From NCBI RefSeq assembly GCF_900129235.1, contig NZ_FQUV01000004.1, forward strand, positions 62,001 through 126,000: DNA of 64,000 nt, in the 5' to 3' direction. Below, piece after piece: positions 53,333-62,504 of the stretch; position 1 is the stretch's first letter; each line of letters opens with the position of its first letter. Source of the DNA: Litoreibacter ascidiaceicola. GTDB lineage: Bacteria > Pseudomonadota > Alphaproteobacteria > Rhodobacterales > Rhodobacteraceae. Position numbers and translations under genes: made by a program. The notes beneath the pieces are model-generated. The model did no database searches. It was given only the letters and a program-made list of their open reading frames with translations, and was not told where the DNA came from.

Positions 53333-54277
53333 ATGAAACTCCTGATTTCCCGTTTGCTGCCGGATGCCGTCATGGACAAGGCTCGTGCCGAGTTCGACGT
53401 GACTTTGCGCGAGACCTCGGACCCGATGACCGAAGCAGAGGTGACCGAGGCGTTAGAGACCTACGACCTGATCCTGCCCACATTGGGCGACCAGTTCACG
53501 GCTTCTGCGATCTCTGCCGCGACGCCCCGCACCAAGCTGCTGGCCAATTTTGGTGTCGGTTTCAATCATATCGACGTGGACGCCGCAAAGGCGCAGGGCA
53601 TTGAAGTCACCAACACGCCGGGTGCTGTGACGGATGCCACCGCCGACATCGCCATGACGTTGATGCTGATGACCGCACGGCGCGCGGGTGAGGGGGAGCG
53701 GATGGTGCGCTCCGGCAAATGGACAGGCTGGCAGCCCACGCAAATGCTGGGGCTACACCTGACGGGCAAGACAGTCGGAATTATCGGAATGGGGCGGATC
53801 GGCCAAGCGATTGCGAGCCGATGCCGCAACGGGTTCGGCTGCAAGATTGTCTACGCTAACCGGTCGCGCAAGGATGTGGACGGGGCGGAGCAGTTGGACA
53901 GCATGGAGGCTGTCGCGCAGGTTGCTGACGTGGTAGTTGCCGCCACACCGGGCGGACCCGCGACGCGGCACTTGATCGGCAAATCCGTTTTCGAGGCAAT
54001 GCAGCCCCACGCGATTTTCGTCAACATATCCCGTGGCGATGTGGTGGACGAGGCGGCGCTGATTACGGCGCTGCAATCCGGTGCTCTCGGTGGTGCGGGT
54101 CTGGACGTCTATGAGAACGAACCCATAGTGCCTGACGAGTTGCTCGCTATGGAAAACGTCGTCCTACTACCCCATCTCGGCACCAACACGCTGGAGGTGC
54201 GTACCGGCATGGGGATGATGGCGCTGGATAATCTGCTGGCCTTCGCGGCGGGCAAGGATTTGCCGAACCCTGTTTAG
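53333..54277 (+). CDS. D-2-hydroxyacid dehydrogenase (glyoxylate/hydroxypyruvate reductase type)
   Basis: The 314-residue protein has the NAD-binding GKTVGIIGMGRIGQAIASRC, NFGVGFNHIDVDAAKAQGIEVTNTPG before it, an arginine in FVNISRGDVVDEAAL, glutamate in ENEP and histidine in LPHLGTNT. These form the catalytic triad of this family. GyaR-like enzymes reduce glyoxylate or hydroxypyruvate; the exact substrate is not clear. It starts immediately at the csaA stop and converges on the next gene with a four-base overlap. Confidence 0.92.
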   Translation: MKLLISRLLPDAVMDKARAEFDVTLRETSDPMTEAEVTEALETYDLILPTLGDQFTASAISAATPRTKLLANFGVGFNHIDVDAAKAQGIEVTNTPGAVTDATADIAMTLMLMTARRAGEGERMVRSGKWTGWQPTQMLGLHLTGKTVGIIGMGRIGQAIASRCRNGFGCKIVYANRSRKDVDGAEQLDSMEAVAQVADVVVAATPGGPATRHLIGKSVFEAMQPHAIFVNISRGDVVDEAALITALQSGALGGAGLDVYENEPIVPDELLAMENVVLLPHLGTNTLEVRTGMGMMALDNLLAFAAGKDLPNPV

Positions 54278-54630
54278 TTCAGCAGACAGCCATCGGCGTC
54301 AAATCCGAACGGGTCGCGGTCCCATTTGGAGAAAGGCAATCCCGGCGTCACATCCACCCACAACACCTCGGCAGCCCGATCAAAGGGATCCATGCCTGGG
54401 TCAAAAAGCGGTCCGACCTCCCACCCACGCGCGCTCGCCGCTTCGCGCAAATCCGACGTGGTCGCGCAGGCTGATGCGGCTACGTCTTGGACGAAGTCCA
54501 TGCGCGAGTCCTGCCATTCGATCACGCCAGCGGTGTTAAGATCCCCAAATATCTCTTGAAAGCCGCGTGTCATATAGCCCGCGAAACCACCTATGCCCAG
54601 CAGCATGACCCAGAGCGCAAGCCGCTTCAC
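54274..54630 (-). CDS. Small secreted or membrane-anchored protein of unknown function
   Basis: The 118-residue protein starts with GTG 54630, overlapping the tdk stop (GTGA). A signal anchor (RLALWVMLLGIGGFAGYMTRGF) is followed by a soluble part with two cysteines (AASACATTS and DGCLLN at the very end) and an acidic middle. I do not recognise a family. It is co-translated with tdk and converges on the dehydrogenase. Confidence 0.72.
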   Translation of the reverse strand: MKRLALWVMLLGIGGFAGYMTRGFQEIFGDLNTAGVIEWQDSRMDFVQDVAASACATTSDLREAASARGWEVGPLFDPGMDPFDRAAEVLWVDVTPGLPFSKWDRDPFGFDADGCLLN

Positions 54631-55211
54631 GTGCGCTCCCCGATGGCCTCTCGGAAGTGCTTGCGGCACAGAGACACGTAGGTCTCGTTGCCACCAACCT
54701 GCACCTGATCACCGTCCACCAAGGCTTTCCCGTCAGGGCCCCTGCGGATCACCATGGTGGCCTTCTTGCCGCAATGGCAGATGGTGCGGACTTCCCGCAT
54801 CTCGTCCGCCAAGGCCAGCAATGTGGCGGAGCCGGGAAACAACTCGCCACGGAAGTCGACGCGCAACCCGTAGCACATGACCGGCACCTTTAGGTCGTCG
54901 ACCGCGCGCGCCAGCTGCCAGACCTGCTCTTTCGACAACCACTGGGCTTCGTCGACCATGACGCAAGCGACCTTGCCTTGGTCCAATCGGTCCGAGATCA
55001 TCGCGAACAGGTCGTCCTGTTTGCCGTAGATGTCCGCCTCGCGCGCCAAACCGATCCGCGAGCCGATTTTTCCGGTGCCTGCGCGGTGGTCGAAATCGGC
55101 GGTCAGCAGATAGGTCTGCATCCCCATTTCCTGATAGTTATGCGCCGCTTGCAACAGAAGCGTCGACTTACCTGCGTTCATTGTGGAATAGTGGAAATAG
55201 AGCTTTGCCAT
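54627..55211 (-). CDS. tdk: Thymidine kinase
   Basis: The product has 194 residues from ATG 55211, with GGGACG upstream. Walker A YFHYSTMNAGKSTLLLQAAHNY, Walker B VMVDEAQWLSKEQV, lasso-type VPVMCYGLRVDFRGELF, and the zinc ligands in TICHCGKKATM and SLCRKHF define a type II thymidine kinase. It phosphorylates thymidine for salvage. It is upstream of the small membrane protein and divergent from the gene at 55473, across the structured gap. Confidence 0.95.
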   Translation of the reverse strand: MAKLYFHYSTMNAGKSTLLLQAAHNYQEMGMQTYLLTADFDHRAGTGKIGSRIGLAREADIYGKQDDLFAMISDRLDQGKVACVMVDEAQWLSKEQVWQLARAVDDLKVPVMCYGLRVDFRGELFPGSATLLALADEMREVRTICHCGKKATMVIRRGPDGKALVDGDQVQVGGNETYVSLCRKHFREAIGERT

Positions 55212-55248
55212 AACGTCCCGTAACAAAACCGTATGTAAGGATCAAGGC

Positions 55249-55324
55249 GGTGAGGGGCGTGCTAGGGAAAGCATTCAAAGCACGCGCTGATTACCCGGCA
55301 GCGCATACATCGACGCCCCTCACC
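55249..55324. ncRNA. 76-nt structured element (possible small RNA or 5' leader)
   Basis: GGTGAGGGGCGT (55249-55260) pairs perfectly with ACGCCCCTCACC (55313-55324). Inside it GCGCTG (55284-55289) pairs with CAGCGC (55299-55304). GCT (55261-55263) can pair with AGC (55279-55281), or CGTGCT with AGCACG if the outer stem opens slightly. The result is a closed multi-stem shape. The element lies in the 261-base gap between tdk and the + strand gene at 55473. It has no tRNA T-loop and no T tract. It could be read in either direction. Confidence 0.4.
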
Positions 55325-55345
55325 TAAGAGGTCGTGTTCAGCACA

Positions 55346-55448
55346 ACACACCCCCCGTGTGTCCCCATACCCTAGGGACATCTCAGAGTTACCGCGGGGG
55401 AAAACAATTGCGCAGGGGAAAGGCTTTGGGCTATTCCCCGACAAAGCC
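55346..55448. other. Further hairpins and repeated G-rich motif before the gene at 55473
   Basis: ACACAC (55346-55351) pairs with GTGTGT (55357-55362). CCCTAGGG is a palindrome at 55370-55377. GGCTTTG (55422-55428) pairs with CAAAGCC (55442-55448). Variants of the motif GGGGAAA occur near 55264, 55396, 55416 and 55458. They may form a regulated leader for the gene at 55473; no known riboswitch is recognised. Confidence 0.35.
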
Positions 55449-55472
55449 ATTTGGCTAAGGGAAGACACGATT

Positions 55473-55925
55473 ATGACGAAGATGAACCGGTATCTGAAGA
55501 AACACACTGAAGCTTTGGTGAAAGACGTGGGCGTCGAGGCCGCGTGCAAGTTGACGGGCCGCTCCAAAGCGACTCTGGGGCGGTACTATTCCGAGGCCGA
55601 CGAACACGCGGATCGCTATATGCCGTTGGACGCTGTGGCCTCGCTTGAGGCTGCGGCCAGCTTCCCGCATGTCACGCAGGCCTTGGCCGAAATCAACGGC
55701 AACACGCTGGAAGTCGCCACGGGCCGCAAGGGCAATGCGACCTCGGTGAACTCCAACGTAGTGGCGCTGGCGCAGCGGTTTGCGCTGTTGATGTCGGAAT
55801 ACAACCAGTCCATCGCGGACGGGGTGATTACGGTGACCGAGGCCAAGCGTATGCTGTCGGAGACCTTGGAGCTGCAAAAAGTTCTGGTCGAAATGAAACT
55901 GCATCTGGAAGACGAAACCGCCTGA
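55473..55925 (+). CDS. Small protein with helix-turn-helix-like N-terminus, function unknown
   Basis: The product has 150 residues from ATG 55473; an upstream 38-codon extension would enter the structured leader and is rejected. Residues 18-36 (EAACKLTGRSKATLGRYYS) resemble a DNA-binding helix-turn-helix in which a helix is followed by RSKATLGRYY. The middle is small-residue rich and the C-terminal third is a long helix (LQKVLVEMKLHLEDE). I do not recognise a family. A gap of about 70 bases follows to the convergent lipoprotein. Confidence 0.68.
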   Translation: MTKMNRYLKKHTEALVKDVGVEAACKLTGRSKATLGRYYSEADEHADRYMPLDAVASLEAAASFPHVTQALAEINGNTLEVATGRKGNATSVNSNVVALAQRFALLMSEYNQSIADGVITVTEAKRMLSETLELQKVLVEMKLHLEDETA

Positions 55926-55992
55926 AAACCGGCGTCTGCAACCTGTCGGCAAAGCGTCGGCAATGTGTATGGCAGGTTTTCGGGCCGCGGCT

Positions 55993-56274
55993 TTAGCGTC
56001 TCGGCACCGAATAGAGCCGGTAGCCGTCAATCAGGGCTACCTCTTTGGCGCCGGTTTCCGTCACGAACACGCCGAGATTTTCCATGTCTGCCGGACAGCC
56101 CACCAGATCGGCGGCATCGTCGAGGAACTGGTTGGTGAAATCGTCCTCCCCAATCCGGCGGCACAGGTCCCCCTTGGCGCGGTAACCGTCCCCGAAAAAT
56201 GGCAGGGTGGTCTCGGGGAACGGGGAGCAGGCGGCGAGGGCGAGGGCCGTGGCGGCGAGGGTGATATGACGCAT
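55993..56274 (-). CDS. Small predicted lipoprotein
   Basis: The 93-residue protein starts MRHITLAATALALAAC with a lipobox cysteine at 16. The mature part has cysteines in KGDLCRRIGEDD and DLVGCPADM. It ends with DGYRLYSVPRR. I do not recognise a characterised family. No SH3 or binding motif is visible. It is on the minus strand downstream of the DUF4062 gene, about 110 bases away, and converges on the gene at 55473. Confidence 0.7.
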   Translation of the reverse strand: MRHITLAATALALAACSPFPETTLPFFGDGYRAKGDLCRRIGEDDFTNQFLDDAADLVGCPADMENLGVFVTETGAKEVALIDGYRLYSVPRR

Positions 56275-56386
56275 GTGGGACTCCTGTGGTGACTGACGAG
56301 GCGGAGTTTAGCATGGATTTGAGGTTGTGCAGAGGGGGTGGGTGAACTACGTGCCGGAGGCGCGGAACCACCCACTCGACGGTTTG

Positions 56387-57580
56387 CTAGTGACGTGCAA
56401 TTTCTTCCACAATCGATGATGAACTTAGCGAAAGATTGGTTTCAAAATCTCGCATGCTACTAATTAGTTGTTTGGTAGTTGTCTCAACTCGGCGCCTTGC
56501 TTGATTCAAACGAGTTGTCATTCTCGGGATTGATGACATCGAATTTTGAAACCCTTCGACTTGACCAATAGCAATCATCAAGGTGGATCGCAGATAGTCG
56601 TAGGTTGAAACCAAAGCCTCGATGTTTTCCTTAGTTTCAAGCCCATCTTCGCTCGACATAAGCGCAGCGCGTTCCGTAACGACGACGAAATCACGCGCAA
56701 GTTTGCTTAGATCTGGTAACGAACGCTCCACAATAACTGAATATCGATCCATCTCAGCCGCAATGCGGTTCAGAACGGGTTTTACTTTCTTAGGGTCCTT
56801 ATTCCCATTCAGGTCTTTTGGAAGGTCAGATAGTTCTGCTGTACGAACTTTGATCTTTTCCCCGAGGCGCTGTGTAGCACCTCCAATTTCTGTCCAAATC
56901 GTTTCCAAGGAAGACGCATACTCTTGCGTCAGCTCAACCAGTTCAAGAACACCAATGTCAGGGTCATACTGATCAATAGTTACCAACTCTGTTGTATGTG
57001 TAGTTACTGAATTAGAACGCCTAGCGGAATTGGATGAGATGCTGTCTTTGGAACTGAGGATACGGTCAATATGATCGCTCAAGGCGTCTTGGACATGTTG
57101 TCGAAAAGTTGGTCCATCATGAAAGTCTTTGAAAACGCCTTGGTCGCTTATACTTTCCCGAAAATCTTCAATTTTCACTAGTTCACGAGCCTTGGGCGGT
57201 GCTTCTGCTTCTCGGGGGTCTTTGAAGAAAAACGAAACACCAAGCGTATTGGGCTCAGAAGCCTTCCTAAGCATAGCTCGTTCGAATTCTTCCTGTGTTC
57301 CAGATTCGTATTCTTCCGTTGGTGTACCAAAACGTGAACATAGGAACCCTATAAATATGTCGTATTCATCACCTATTTGAGAATTGACAATCTGCTGCGG
57401 CGCAGCACCGAATTCAGAGGAAACATCCCGCTTCCAGTTCAATGGTGCTAGAATGAAAGACTCATTTCGTCCTCGGATACGGTTCAGGTCATCAATCACC
57501 TCAAGGCAAATTTCCCGTTCAGCGTCCATCTCTGACGTTGAAGAAATAAAAACAGATACTTCGGTTTTCGTTTTCACCAT
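56387..57580 (-). CDS. DUF4062 domain protein, low G+C, directly behind carB
   Basis: The 397-residue protein opens with a DUF4062 domain: VSVFISSTSEMDAEREICLEVIDDL, then FILAPLNWKRDV and YDIFIGFLCSRFGTPTEEYESGTQEEFERAM. This domain resembles nucleoside-deoxyribosyltransferase/TIR-like folds and is common in STAND-type defence and signalling proteins. The C-terminal two-thirds is mainly helical with no NACHT or other named domain that I can see. Base composition is clearly lower in G+C than its neighbours: 23 of 60 bases in 56401-56460. The ATG is 5 bases after the carB stop, and AGGGG in carB's last codons is its Shine-Dalgarno. An acquired defence-type gene is my inference. Confidence 0.82.
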   Translation of the reverse strand: MVKTKTEVSVFISSTSEMDAEREICLEVIDDLNRIRGRNESFILAPLNWKRDVSSEFGAAPQQIVNSQIGDEYDIFIGFLCSRFGTPTEEYESGTQEEFERAMLRKASEPNTLGVSFFFKDPREAEAPPKARELVKIEDFRESISDQGVFKDFHDGPTFRQHVQDALSDHIDRILSSKDSISSNSARRSNSVTTHTTELVTIDQYDPDIGVLELVELTQEYASSLETIWTEIGGATQRLGEKIKVRTAELSDLPKDLNGNKDPKKVKPVLNRIAAEMDRYSVIVERSLPDLSKLARDFVVVTERAALMSSEDGLETKENIEALVSTYDYLRSTLMIAIGQVEGFQNSMSSIPRMTTRLNQARRRVETTTKQLISSMRDFETNLSLSSSSIVEEIARH

Positions 57581-57585
57581 GTCAG

Positions 57586-60500
57586 CTACCCCTGCAACGC
57601 CCGAACCTCAATCTCGCCCTCAACCCGCGCCTTCATTGCCAACGCGCAAGCGTGGGCGGCGGCGGCGGTGGTGAAGTAGGGGATTTTGTCATAGAGCGCG
57701 ATGCTGCGGATTTCGCGGCTGTCTTCGACGGCCTGAGAACCCTCGGTCGTGTTCAGGACCAGCGAGATCATCTTGTCCTTCATCTGGTCGACGACGTTTG
57801 GGCGGCCTTCATAGACCTTGTTGACCGTCTCGCATTCCAAGCCCTGACCCACCAGCCACGCGGCGGTGCCGCGGGTGGCGACGAGGGGGTGGCCGAGGGC
57901 GGATAGCTCGCGCGCGGCCTCCAGCATGTCGGGGGTCTTGTCCTCGTTGCGGATGGAGATGAAGACCTTGCCTTTGCCGTTCAGCGGCAGGTCGGTGCCC
58001 GCACCCATTTGCGCCTTGAGGAAGGCCATGTGGAAGGTCTTGTCGGAGCCCATGACCTCTCCGGTAGAGCGCATTTCGGGGCCGAGGATCGTGTCGACAC
58101 CGGGGAAGCGGGCGAAGGGGAGGACGGCCTCTTTCACCGCGAAAGTGTCGATGATCGGGTCGATCAGGGTGAAGTCACCCAGCTTGGCACCGGCCATGAC
58201 CTGCGCCGCGATGGACGCGATGGGGGAGCCGATGGCCTTGGCCACAAACGGCACGGTGCGCGAGGCGCGGGGGTTGACCTCGATCAGGTATATCTCGTTG
58301 TTTTTGATGGCGAATTGGACGTTCATCAAGCCGACCACGTTGAGGGCCAATGCCAAGGCTTTGGTCTGGTCGCGAAGCTGCTGGATGATGTCGTCGGACA
58401 GGGAATAAGGGGGCAGGGAGCAGGCGCTGTCGCCGGAATGCACGCCGGCCTCCTCGATATGCTGCATGATGCCCGCGACATGGACGGATTCGCCGTCGCA
58501 GAGCGCGTCGACATCGACCTCGACCGCGCCGGACAGGTAGCTGTCGAGCAGCACGGGGCTGTCGCCGGACACCACCACGGCCTCCGAGATGTAGCGTTCG
58601 AGTTGCGCCTGATCGCGCACGATTTCCATGGCGCGGCCACCCAGCACGTAGGAGGGGCGGATCACCAGCGGGAAGCCGATTTCCTTGGCCTTCTCGAAGG
58701 CCTCCTCGTCGGAATGGGCGAGGCCGTTATGGGGCTGTTTCAGCCCAAGTTTCTGGACCAACTGCTGGAAGCGTTCGCGGTCCTCGGCGAGGTCGATGGC
58801 GTCGGGCGAGGTGCCGAGGATCGGGATGCCCTCGTCGGCCAGCGCCTGCGCGATTTTCAACGGGGTCTGGCCGCCGAATTGCACTATGACGCCGTGCAGG
58901 GTGCCGTTGGTCAACTCTACCCGGAGGATTTCCATGACGTGCTCGAAGGTCAGCGGCTCGAAATAGAGGCGGTCGGAGGTGTCGTAATCGGTGGAGACCG
59001 TCTCGGGGTTGCAGTTGATCATGATGGTCTCGTAGCCCTGCGCGGTCAGCGCGTAGCAGGCGTGGACGCAGCAATAGTCGAACTCGATGCCCTGGCCGAT
59101 ACGGTTGGGGCCGCCGCCGAGGATGACGACCTTTTTGGCATTGGAAGGCCGAGCCTCGCATTCGACCTCGCCCATCATCGGGGATTCGTAGGTGGAATAC
59201 ATGTAGGGGGTCTGCGCCTCGAACTCGGCGGCGCAGGTATCGATGCGTTTGAACACGGCGTTGACGCCGAGGTTCTGGCGGGCGCGGCGGACGTCCCGCT
59301 CGTCGCGACCGGTCAACTTGGCGAGGCGGGCGTCGGAGAAGCCCAGCATTTTGAGGTCGCGCAGCCCGTCCTCGGTCATGGGCAGGCCGTCCTTGCGGAC
59401 GACGTCCTCGGCCTCGATGATTTCACGGATACGGGCGAGGAACCACGGGTCATATGCGGTGATCTGGTTGATCTCGTCGTCGGAGAAGCCGTAGCGCATG
59501 GAATGGGCGATGACGCGGATGCGGTCGGGGGTTTGCTTGGCCAGCTCGCGGGTCAGGGCCTTGTCGATGGCTTCCTGCGCGGCGGCGTCCTTGCCGACAA
59601 GGATGCGTGTGCCGTCCTGGTCCTTGCGCACCTGCGCGTCGGGCGTGGGCATGCCGGGGACCTTTGGCTCGTCAAAGCCGGTGAGGCCGGTTTCCATGGA
59701 GGCCAGCGCCTTTTGCATGGACTCGTGGATGGTGCGACCGATGGCCATGACCTCGCCCACGGATTTCATTGCGGTTGTCAGGTAGGGCTCGGAGCCCGGA
59801 AACTTCTCGAAGGCGAAGCGCGGGATTTTGGTGACGACATAGTCGATGGTCGGCTCGAAGCTGGCGGGTGTCACGCCAGTGATGTCGTTGTCCAATTCGT
59901 CCAGCGTGAAGCCTACGGCCAGTTTTGCCGCGATCTTGGCGATCGGGAAACCGGTGGCCTTGGAGGCCAAAGCGGAGGAGCGGGAGACGCGGGGGTTCAT
60001 CTCGATAACCACCATGCGGCCATCGGCGGGGTTCACGGCCCATTGCACGTTGGAGCCGCCAGTTTCGACGCCAATCTCGCGCAGAACGGCGATGGAGGCG
60101 TTGCGCATGGCTTGGTATTCTTTGTCGGTCAGTGTCAGGGCAGGGGCCACCGTGATACTGTCGCCGGTATGCACGCCCATCGGGTCGACGTTTTCGATGG
60201 CGCAGACGATGATGGCGTTGTCGGCGTGGTCGCGCACGACCTCCATCTCGAACTCTTTCCAGCCCAAGAGTGACTCGTCGATCAGGATTTGATTGACGGG
60301 GGACGCGTCGAGGCCGGTTTTGCAGAAATGTTCGTAGTCGTCGCGATTGTACGCCACGCCGCCGCCGGTGCCGCCGAGGGTGAAGGCGGGGCGGATGATG
60401 GCGGGCAGGCCAACATATTCGATGGCGTCCATGCATTCCTGCATGGTGTTGGCGATGGTGGCTTTCGGGTTCTCGAGGCCAAGGCGGTCCATGGCTTCGC

Positions 60501-60897
60501 GGAACAGTTTGCGGTCCTCGGCCATCTCGATGGCCTCGCGCTTGGCGCCGATCATCTCGACGTTGTATTTTTTCAGCACACCCATTTCTTCAAGCGCCAG
60601 CGAGGTGTTCAGGCCTGTCTGGCCGCCCATGGTGGGCAGCAAAGCGTCGGGGCGCTCTTTCTCGATGATCTTGGCAACAACTTCGGGGGTGATCGGCTCG
60701 ATATAGGTCGCGTCGGCCATGTCGGGGTCGGTCATGATCGTGGCGGGGTTCGAGTTCACCAGAATGACGCGGTAGCCTTCTTCGCGCAGCGCCTTACACG
60801 CCTGAGCGCCGGAGTAGTCGAACTCGCAGGCCTGCCCGATAACGATGGGGCCTGCGCCGATGATCATGATGGATTTGATATCGGTTCTTTTCGGCAT
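57586..60897 (-). CDS. carB: Carbamoyl-phosphate synthase large subunit
   Basis: The product has 1103 residues from ATG 60897, the [22 protein letters not shown] start; a 19-codon upstream extension is rejected. Two ATP-grasp halves are visible: the first with [17 protein letters not shown] and [18 protein letters not shown], the second from [21 protein letters not shown] with [13 protein letters not shown] and [16 protein letters not shown]. The C-terminal MGS-like allosteric domain follows ([19 protein letters not shown]). It makes carbamoyl phosphate for arginine and pyrimidine synthesis. carA is not in this window. The DUF4062 gene starts 5 bases after its stop. Confidence 0.97.
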   Translation of the reverse strand: MPKRTDIKSIMIIGAGPIVIGQACEFDYSGAQACKALREEGYRVILVNSNPATIMTDPDMADATYIEPITPEVVAKIIEKERPDALLPTMGGQTGLNTSLALEEMGVLKKYNVEMIGAKREAIEMAEDRKLFREAMDRLGLENPKATIANTMQECMDAIEYVGLPAIIRPAFTLGGTGGGVAYNRDDYEHFCKTGLDASPVNQILIDESLLGWKEFEMEVVRDHADNAIIVCAIENVDPMGVHTGDSITVAPALTLTDKEYQAMRNASIAVLREIGVETGGSNVQWAVNPADGRMVVIEMNPRVSRSSALASKATGFPIAKIAAKLAVGFTLDELDNDITGVTPASFEPTIDYVVTKIPRFAFEKFPGSEPYLTTAMKSVGEVMAIGRTIHESMQKALASMETGLTGFDEPKVPGMPTPDAQVRKDQDGTRILVGKDAAAQEAIDKALTRELAKQTPDRIRVIAHSMRYGFSDDEINQITAYDPWFLARIREIIEAEDVVRKDGLPMTEDGLRDLKMLGFSDARLAKLTGRDERDVRRARQNLGVNAVFKRIDTCAAEFEAQTPYMYSTYESPMMGEVECEARPSNAKKVVILGGGPNRIGQGIEFDYCCVHACYALTAQGYETIMINCNPETVSTDYDTSDRLYFEPLTFEHVMEILRVELTNGTLHGVIVQFGGQTPLKIAQALADEGIPILGTSPDAIDLAEDRERFQQLVQKLGLKQPHNGLAHSDEEAFEKAKEIGFPLVIRPSYVLGGRAMEIVRDQAQLERYISEAVVVSGDSPVLLDSYLSGAVEVDVDALCDGESVHVAGIMQHIEEAGVHSGDSACSLPPYSLSDDIIQQLRDQTKALALALNVVGLMNVQFAIKNNEIYLIEVNPRASRTVPFVAKAIGSPIASIAAQVMAGAKLGDFTLIDPIIDTFAVKEAVLPFARFPGVDTILGPEMRSTGEVMGSDKTFHMAFLKAQMGAGTDLPLNGKGKVFISIRNEDKTPDMLEAARELSALGHPLVATRGTAAWLVGQGLECETVNKVYEGRPNVVDQMKDKMISLVLNTTEGSQAVEDSREIRSIALYDKIPYFTTAAAAHACALAMKARVEGEIEVRALQG

Positions 60898-60930
60898 GTC
60901 ACGGACCCCAGTTTCATTGCGCAAATTGTC

Positions 60931-60946
60931 GTGGCCCGAAGGCCAC
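60931..60946 (-). promoter_or_regulatory. UUCG-tetraloop hairpin in the carB leader
   Basis: On the minus strand GTGGCC-TTCG-GGCCAC gives a 6-bp G+C-rich stem capped by the very stable UUCG tetraloop, flanked by TTGTC/GACAA pairing. It lies about 35-50 bases before the carB start. No T tract follows, so it is more likely a leader structure than a terminator. Confidence 0.5.
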
Positions 60947-61066
60947 GCGGACAAATTATCGTGGGTTTAAGGAGTCCACCAAGTGGGCGCAAGGGCATGT
61001 AGGAAAGGGATTTGAGATTCTTTGCCCGCTGCGAACGGAGCGGCGGAATATATGGTCAGCGCGAGG

Positions 61067-61087
61067 CAATTTCTCGATGAGAAATTG
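61067..61087. repeat. Perfect 9-bp inverted repeat between carB and cfa
   Basis: CAATTTCTC (61067-61075) and GAGAAATTG (61079-61087) are separated by three bases. It lies 41 bases beyond the cfa stop and 170 bases upstream of the carB start. No T run adjoins it on either strand, so a dyad operator or a processing hairpin is more likely than a terminator. Confidence 0.5.
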
Positions 61088-61127
61088 GGGCCATACTTTC
61101 CATGAAGGTCTGACTGCCCGTGGCGCA

Positions 61128-62381
61128 TTATTTTTTTGGTACAAACCCGTCCGGAAAGGCCGAATGCGGCTCTGGTGCGCCGTTCACGTAAAGATAGTCC
61201 CGCGTGATCGGCACCGTGGTTTGATGTTTGTGCAGCTGCACGTGGTACAAAACATGTGGCATATCAGACAGGCTGAGTTCCGACGCGATCAGGTAGTAGC
61301 GCCACATGCGGATGAAACGCTCGTCGTAGCCCATGGCGCGGACCTCGTCCAAGCGGTCCTCAAACCGGATCAACCAGTCATACAGTGTGCGGTCGTAATG
61401 GGTGCGCCAAACCTCGATATCGGCGGCTTCCAGTTTGGTTTTCTCGACCACAGTGACGACCTCCGACAGGGACGGGGTGTAGCCGCCCGGGAAGATATAT
61501 TTTTGAAACCAAGGCGATAGGTTGCCGGGAGGGCCTGTGCGCCCGATGAAGTGGATTAGTGCTACGCCGTCTTCCTTCAGGTTTTTTTCGATCTGTTGGA
61601 AGTAGGTCGGGTATTGCGGCTGGCCTACGTGTTCCAACATCCCGACGGAAACAATGCGGTCGAATTGTTCCGTGACGTCACGGTAATCTTGCAGCCGAAA
61701 TTCGACCAAATGCGAGACGCCTGCCTCTTCTGCGCGTTTAATCGCGGCCTTTCGTTGCTCGTCAGATAGCGTCACACCGACAACCTGTGCGCCGTATTCT
61801 TTCGCCAAGGTGATCGCCAGACCACCCCATCCAGAGCCGATATCAAGGATTTTCATACCCGGTTTGATCAGCAGCTTGCCCGCGATATGCGCCTTTTTGG
61901 CGACCTGAGCCTGCTCGAGTGTAAAGGACGGATCCTTATAGTAGGCGCAGGTATATTGCCGGTCTTCGTCCAGAAACAGGTAATAGAACGGGGTGGAAAT
62001 GTCGTAGTGGTGTTCGGCATTTTTCTTGGCGATCGCGTGCGGAATCCACTGGTCCCATTTGCGTTTCGCGATCCGGATGCTGCGCGCAAGTGACTGGGAA
62101 AATGGTAAATTTCCGTTTTGGAAATTTTTTACAACCAGTGTGAGCAGGCCGCGGACGTCGTCGTTTTCCACGATCAGCGTGCCGTCCATATAGGCTTCGC
62201 CCATGGCCAGCTCCGGATTCAGGATAAGCTTCCTCGGGAGCGTGTCGTCGGTGAGGCGAACCGTCACGGAAGGGGCCGCGCCGTTGCCCGCCTTAAGTGT
62301 AGGGCCAGAGCTAAGTTGAACCGTCAGAGTGCCGTGCTTGATGAGCTGCTTGAGCAAGGCGCCAAGTAGTCTGTTCCACAT
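61128..62381 (-). CDS. cfa: Cyclopropane-fatty-acyl-phospholipid synthase family
   Basis: The 417-residue protein has an N-terminal domain of about 110 residues and a SAM-dependent methyltransferase domain with KILDIGSGWGGLAITLAKEYGAQVVGVTLSDEQ. The Cfa active-site residues are visible in YTCAYYKDP, MLEHVG and HFIGRTG. It methylates double bonds of membrane phospholipid acyl chains; the desaturase at 14141-15187 provides such chains. cfa genes belong to the RpoE regulon in Rhodobacter, but I found no TGATC-type promoter in its 189-base upstream gap. Confidence 0.93.
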   Translation of the reverse strand: MWNRLLGALLKQLIKHGTLTVQLSSGPTLKAGNGAAPSVTVRLTDDTLPRKLILNPELAMGEAYMDGTLIVENDDVRGLLTLVVKNFQNGNLPFSQSLARSIRIAKRKWDQWIPHAIAKKNAEHHYDISTPFYYLFLDEDRQYTCAYYKDPSFTLEQAQVAKKAHIAGKLLIKPGMKILDIGSGWGGLAITLAKEYGAQVVGVTLSDEQRKAAIKRAEEAGVSHLVEFRLQDYRDVTEQFDRIVSVGMLEHVGQPQYPTYFQQIEKNLKEDGVALIHFIGRTGPPGNLSPWFQKYIFPGGYTPSLSEVVTVVEKTKLEAADIEVWRTHYDRTLYDWLIRFEDRLDEVRAMGYDERFIRMWRYYLIASELSLSDMPHVLYHVQLHKHQTTVPITRDYLYVNGAPEPHSAFPDGFVPKK

Positions 62382-62504
62382 AGATGTCGCTTTCCCGTTT
62401 CTTGTTCCAAGCCGCGTGCCGCCGGCAATTTAGCGCGCAAAGGGCCGGATTCCCGCCGCGTTGTCAATAAATAGACATGCACAGCATATTTGCGCCCCGT
62501 TTGC

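Noticed and set aside
55249-55324. tRNA gene (length of 76 nt and closed outer stem)
   Set aside because: The outer stem is 12 bp, no T-loop or anticodon arm of correct size is present, and there is no conserved tRNA sequence.
58009-60273. 754-codon open frame on the + strand opposite carB
   Set aside because: It is the complement of a strongly recognised carB. G+C-rich third positions remove stop codons in the antisense phase. Its translation shows low-complexity G/D/V-rich text and no known domain.
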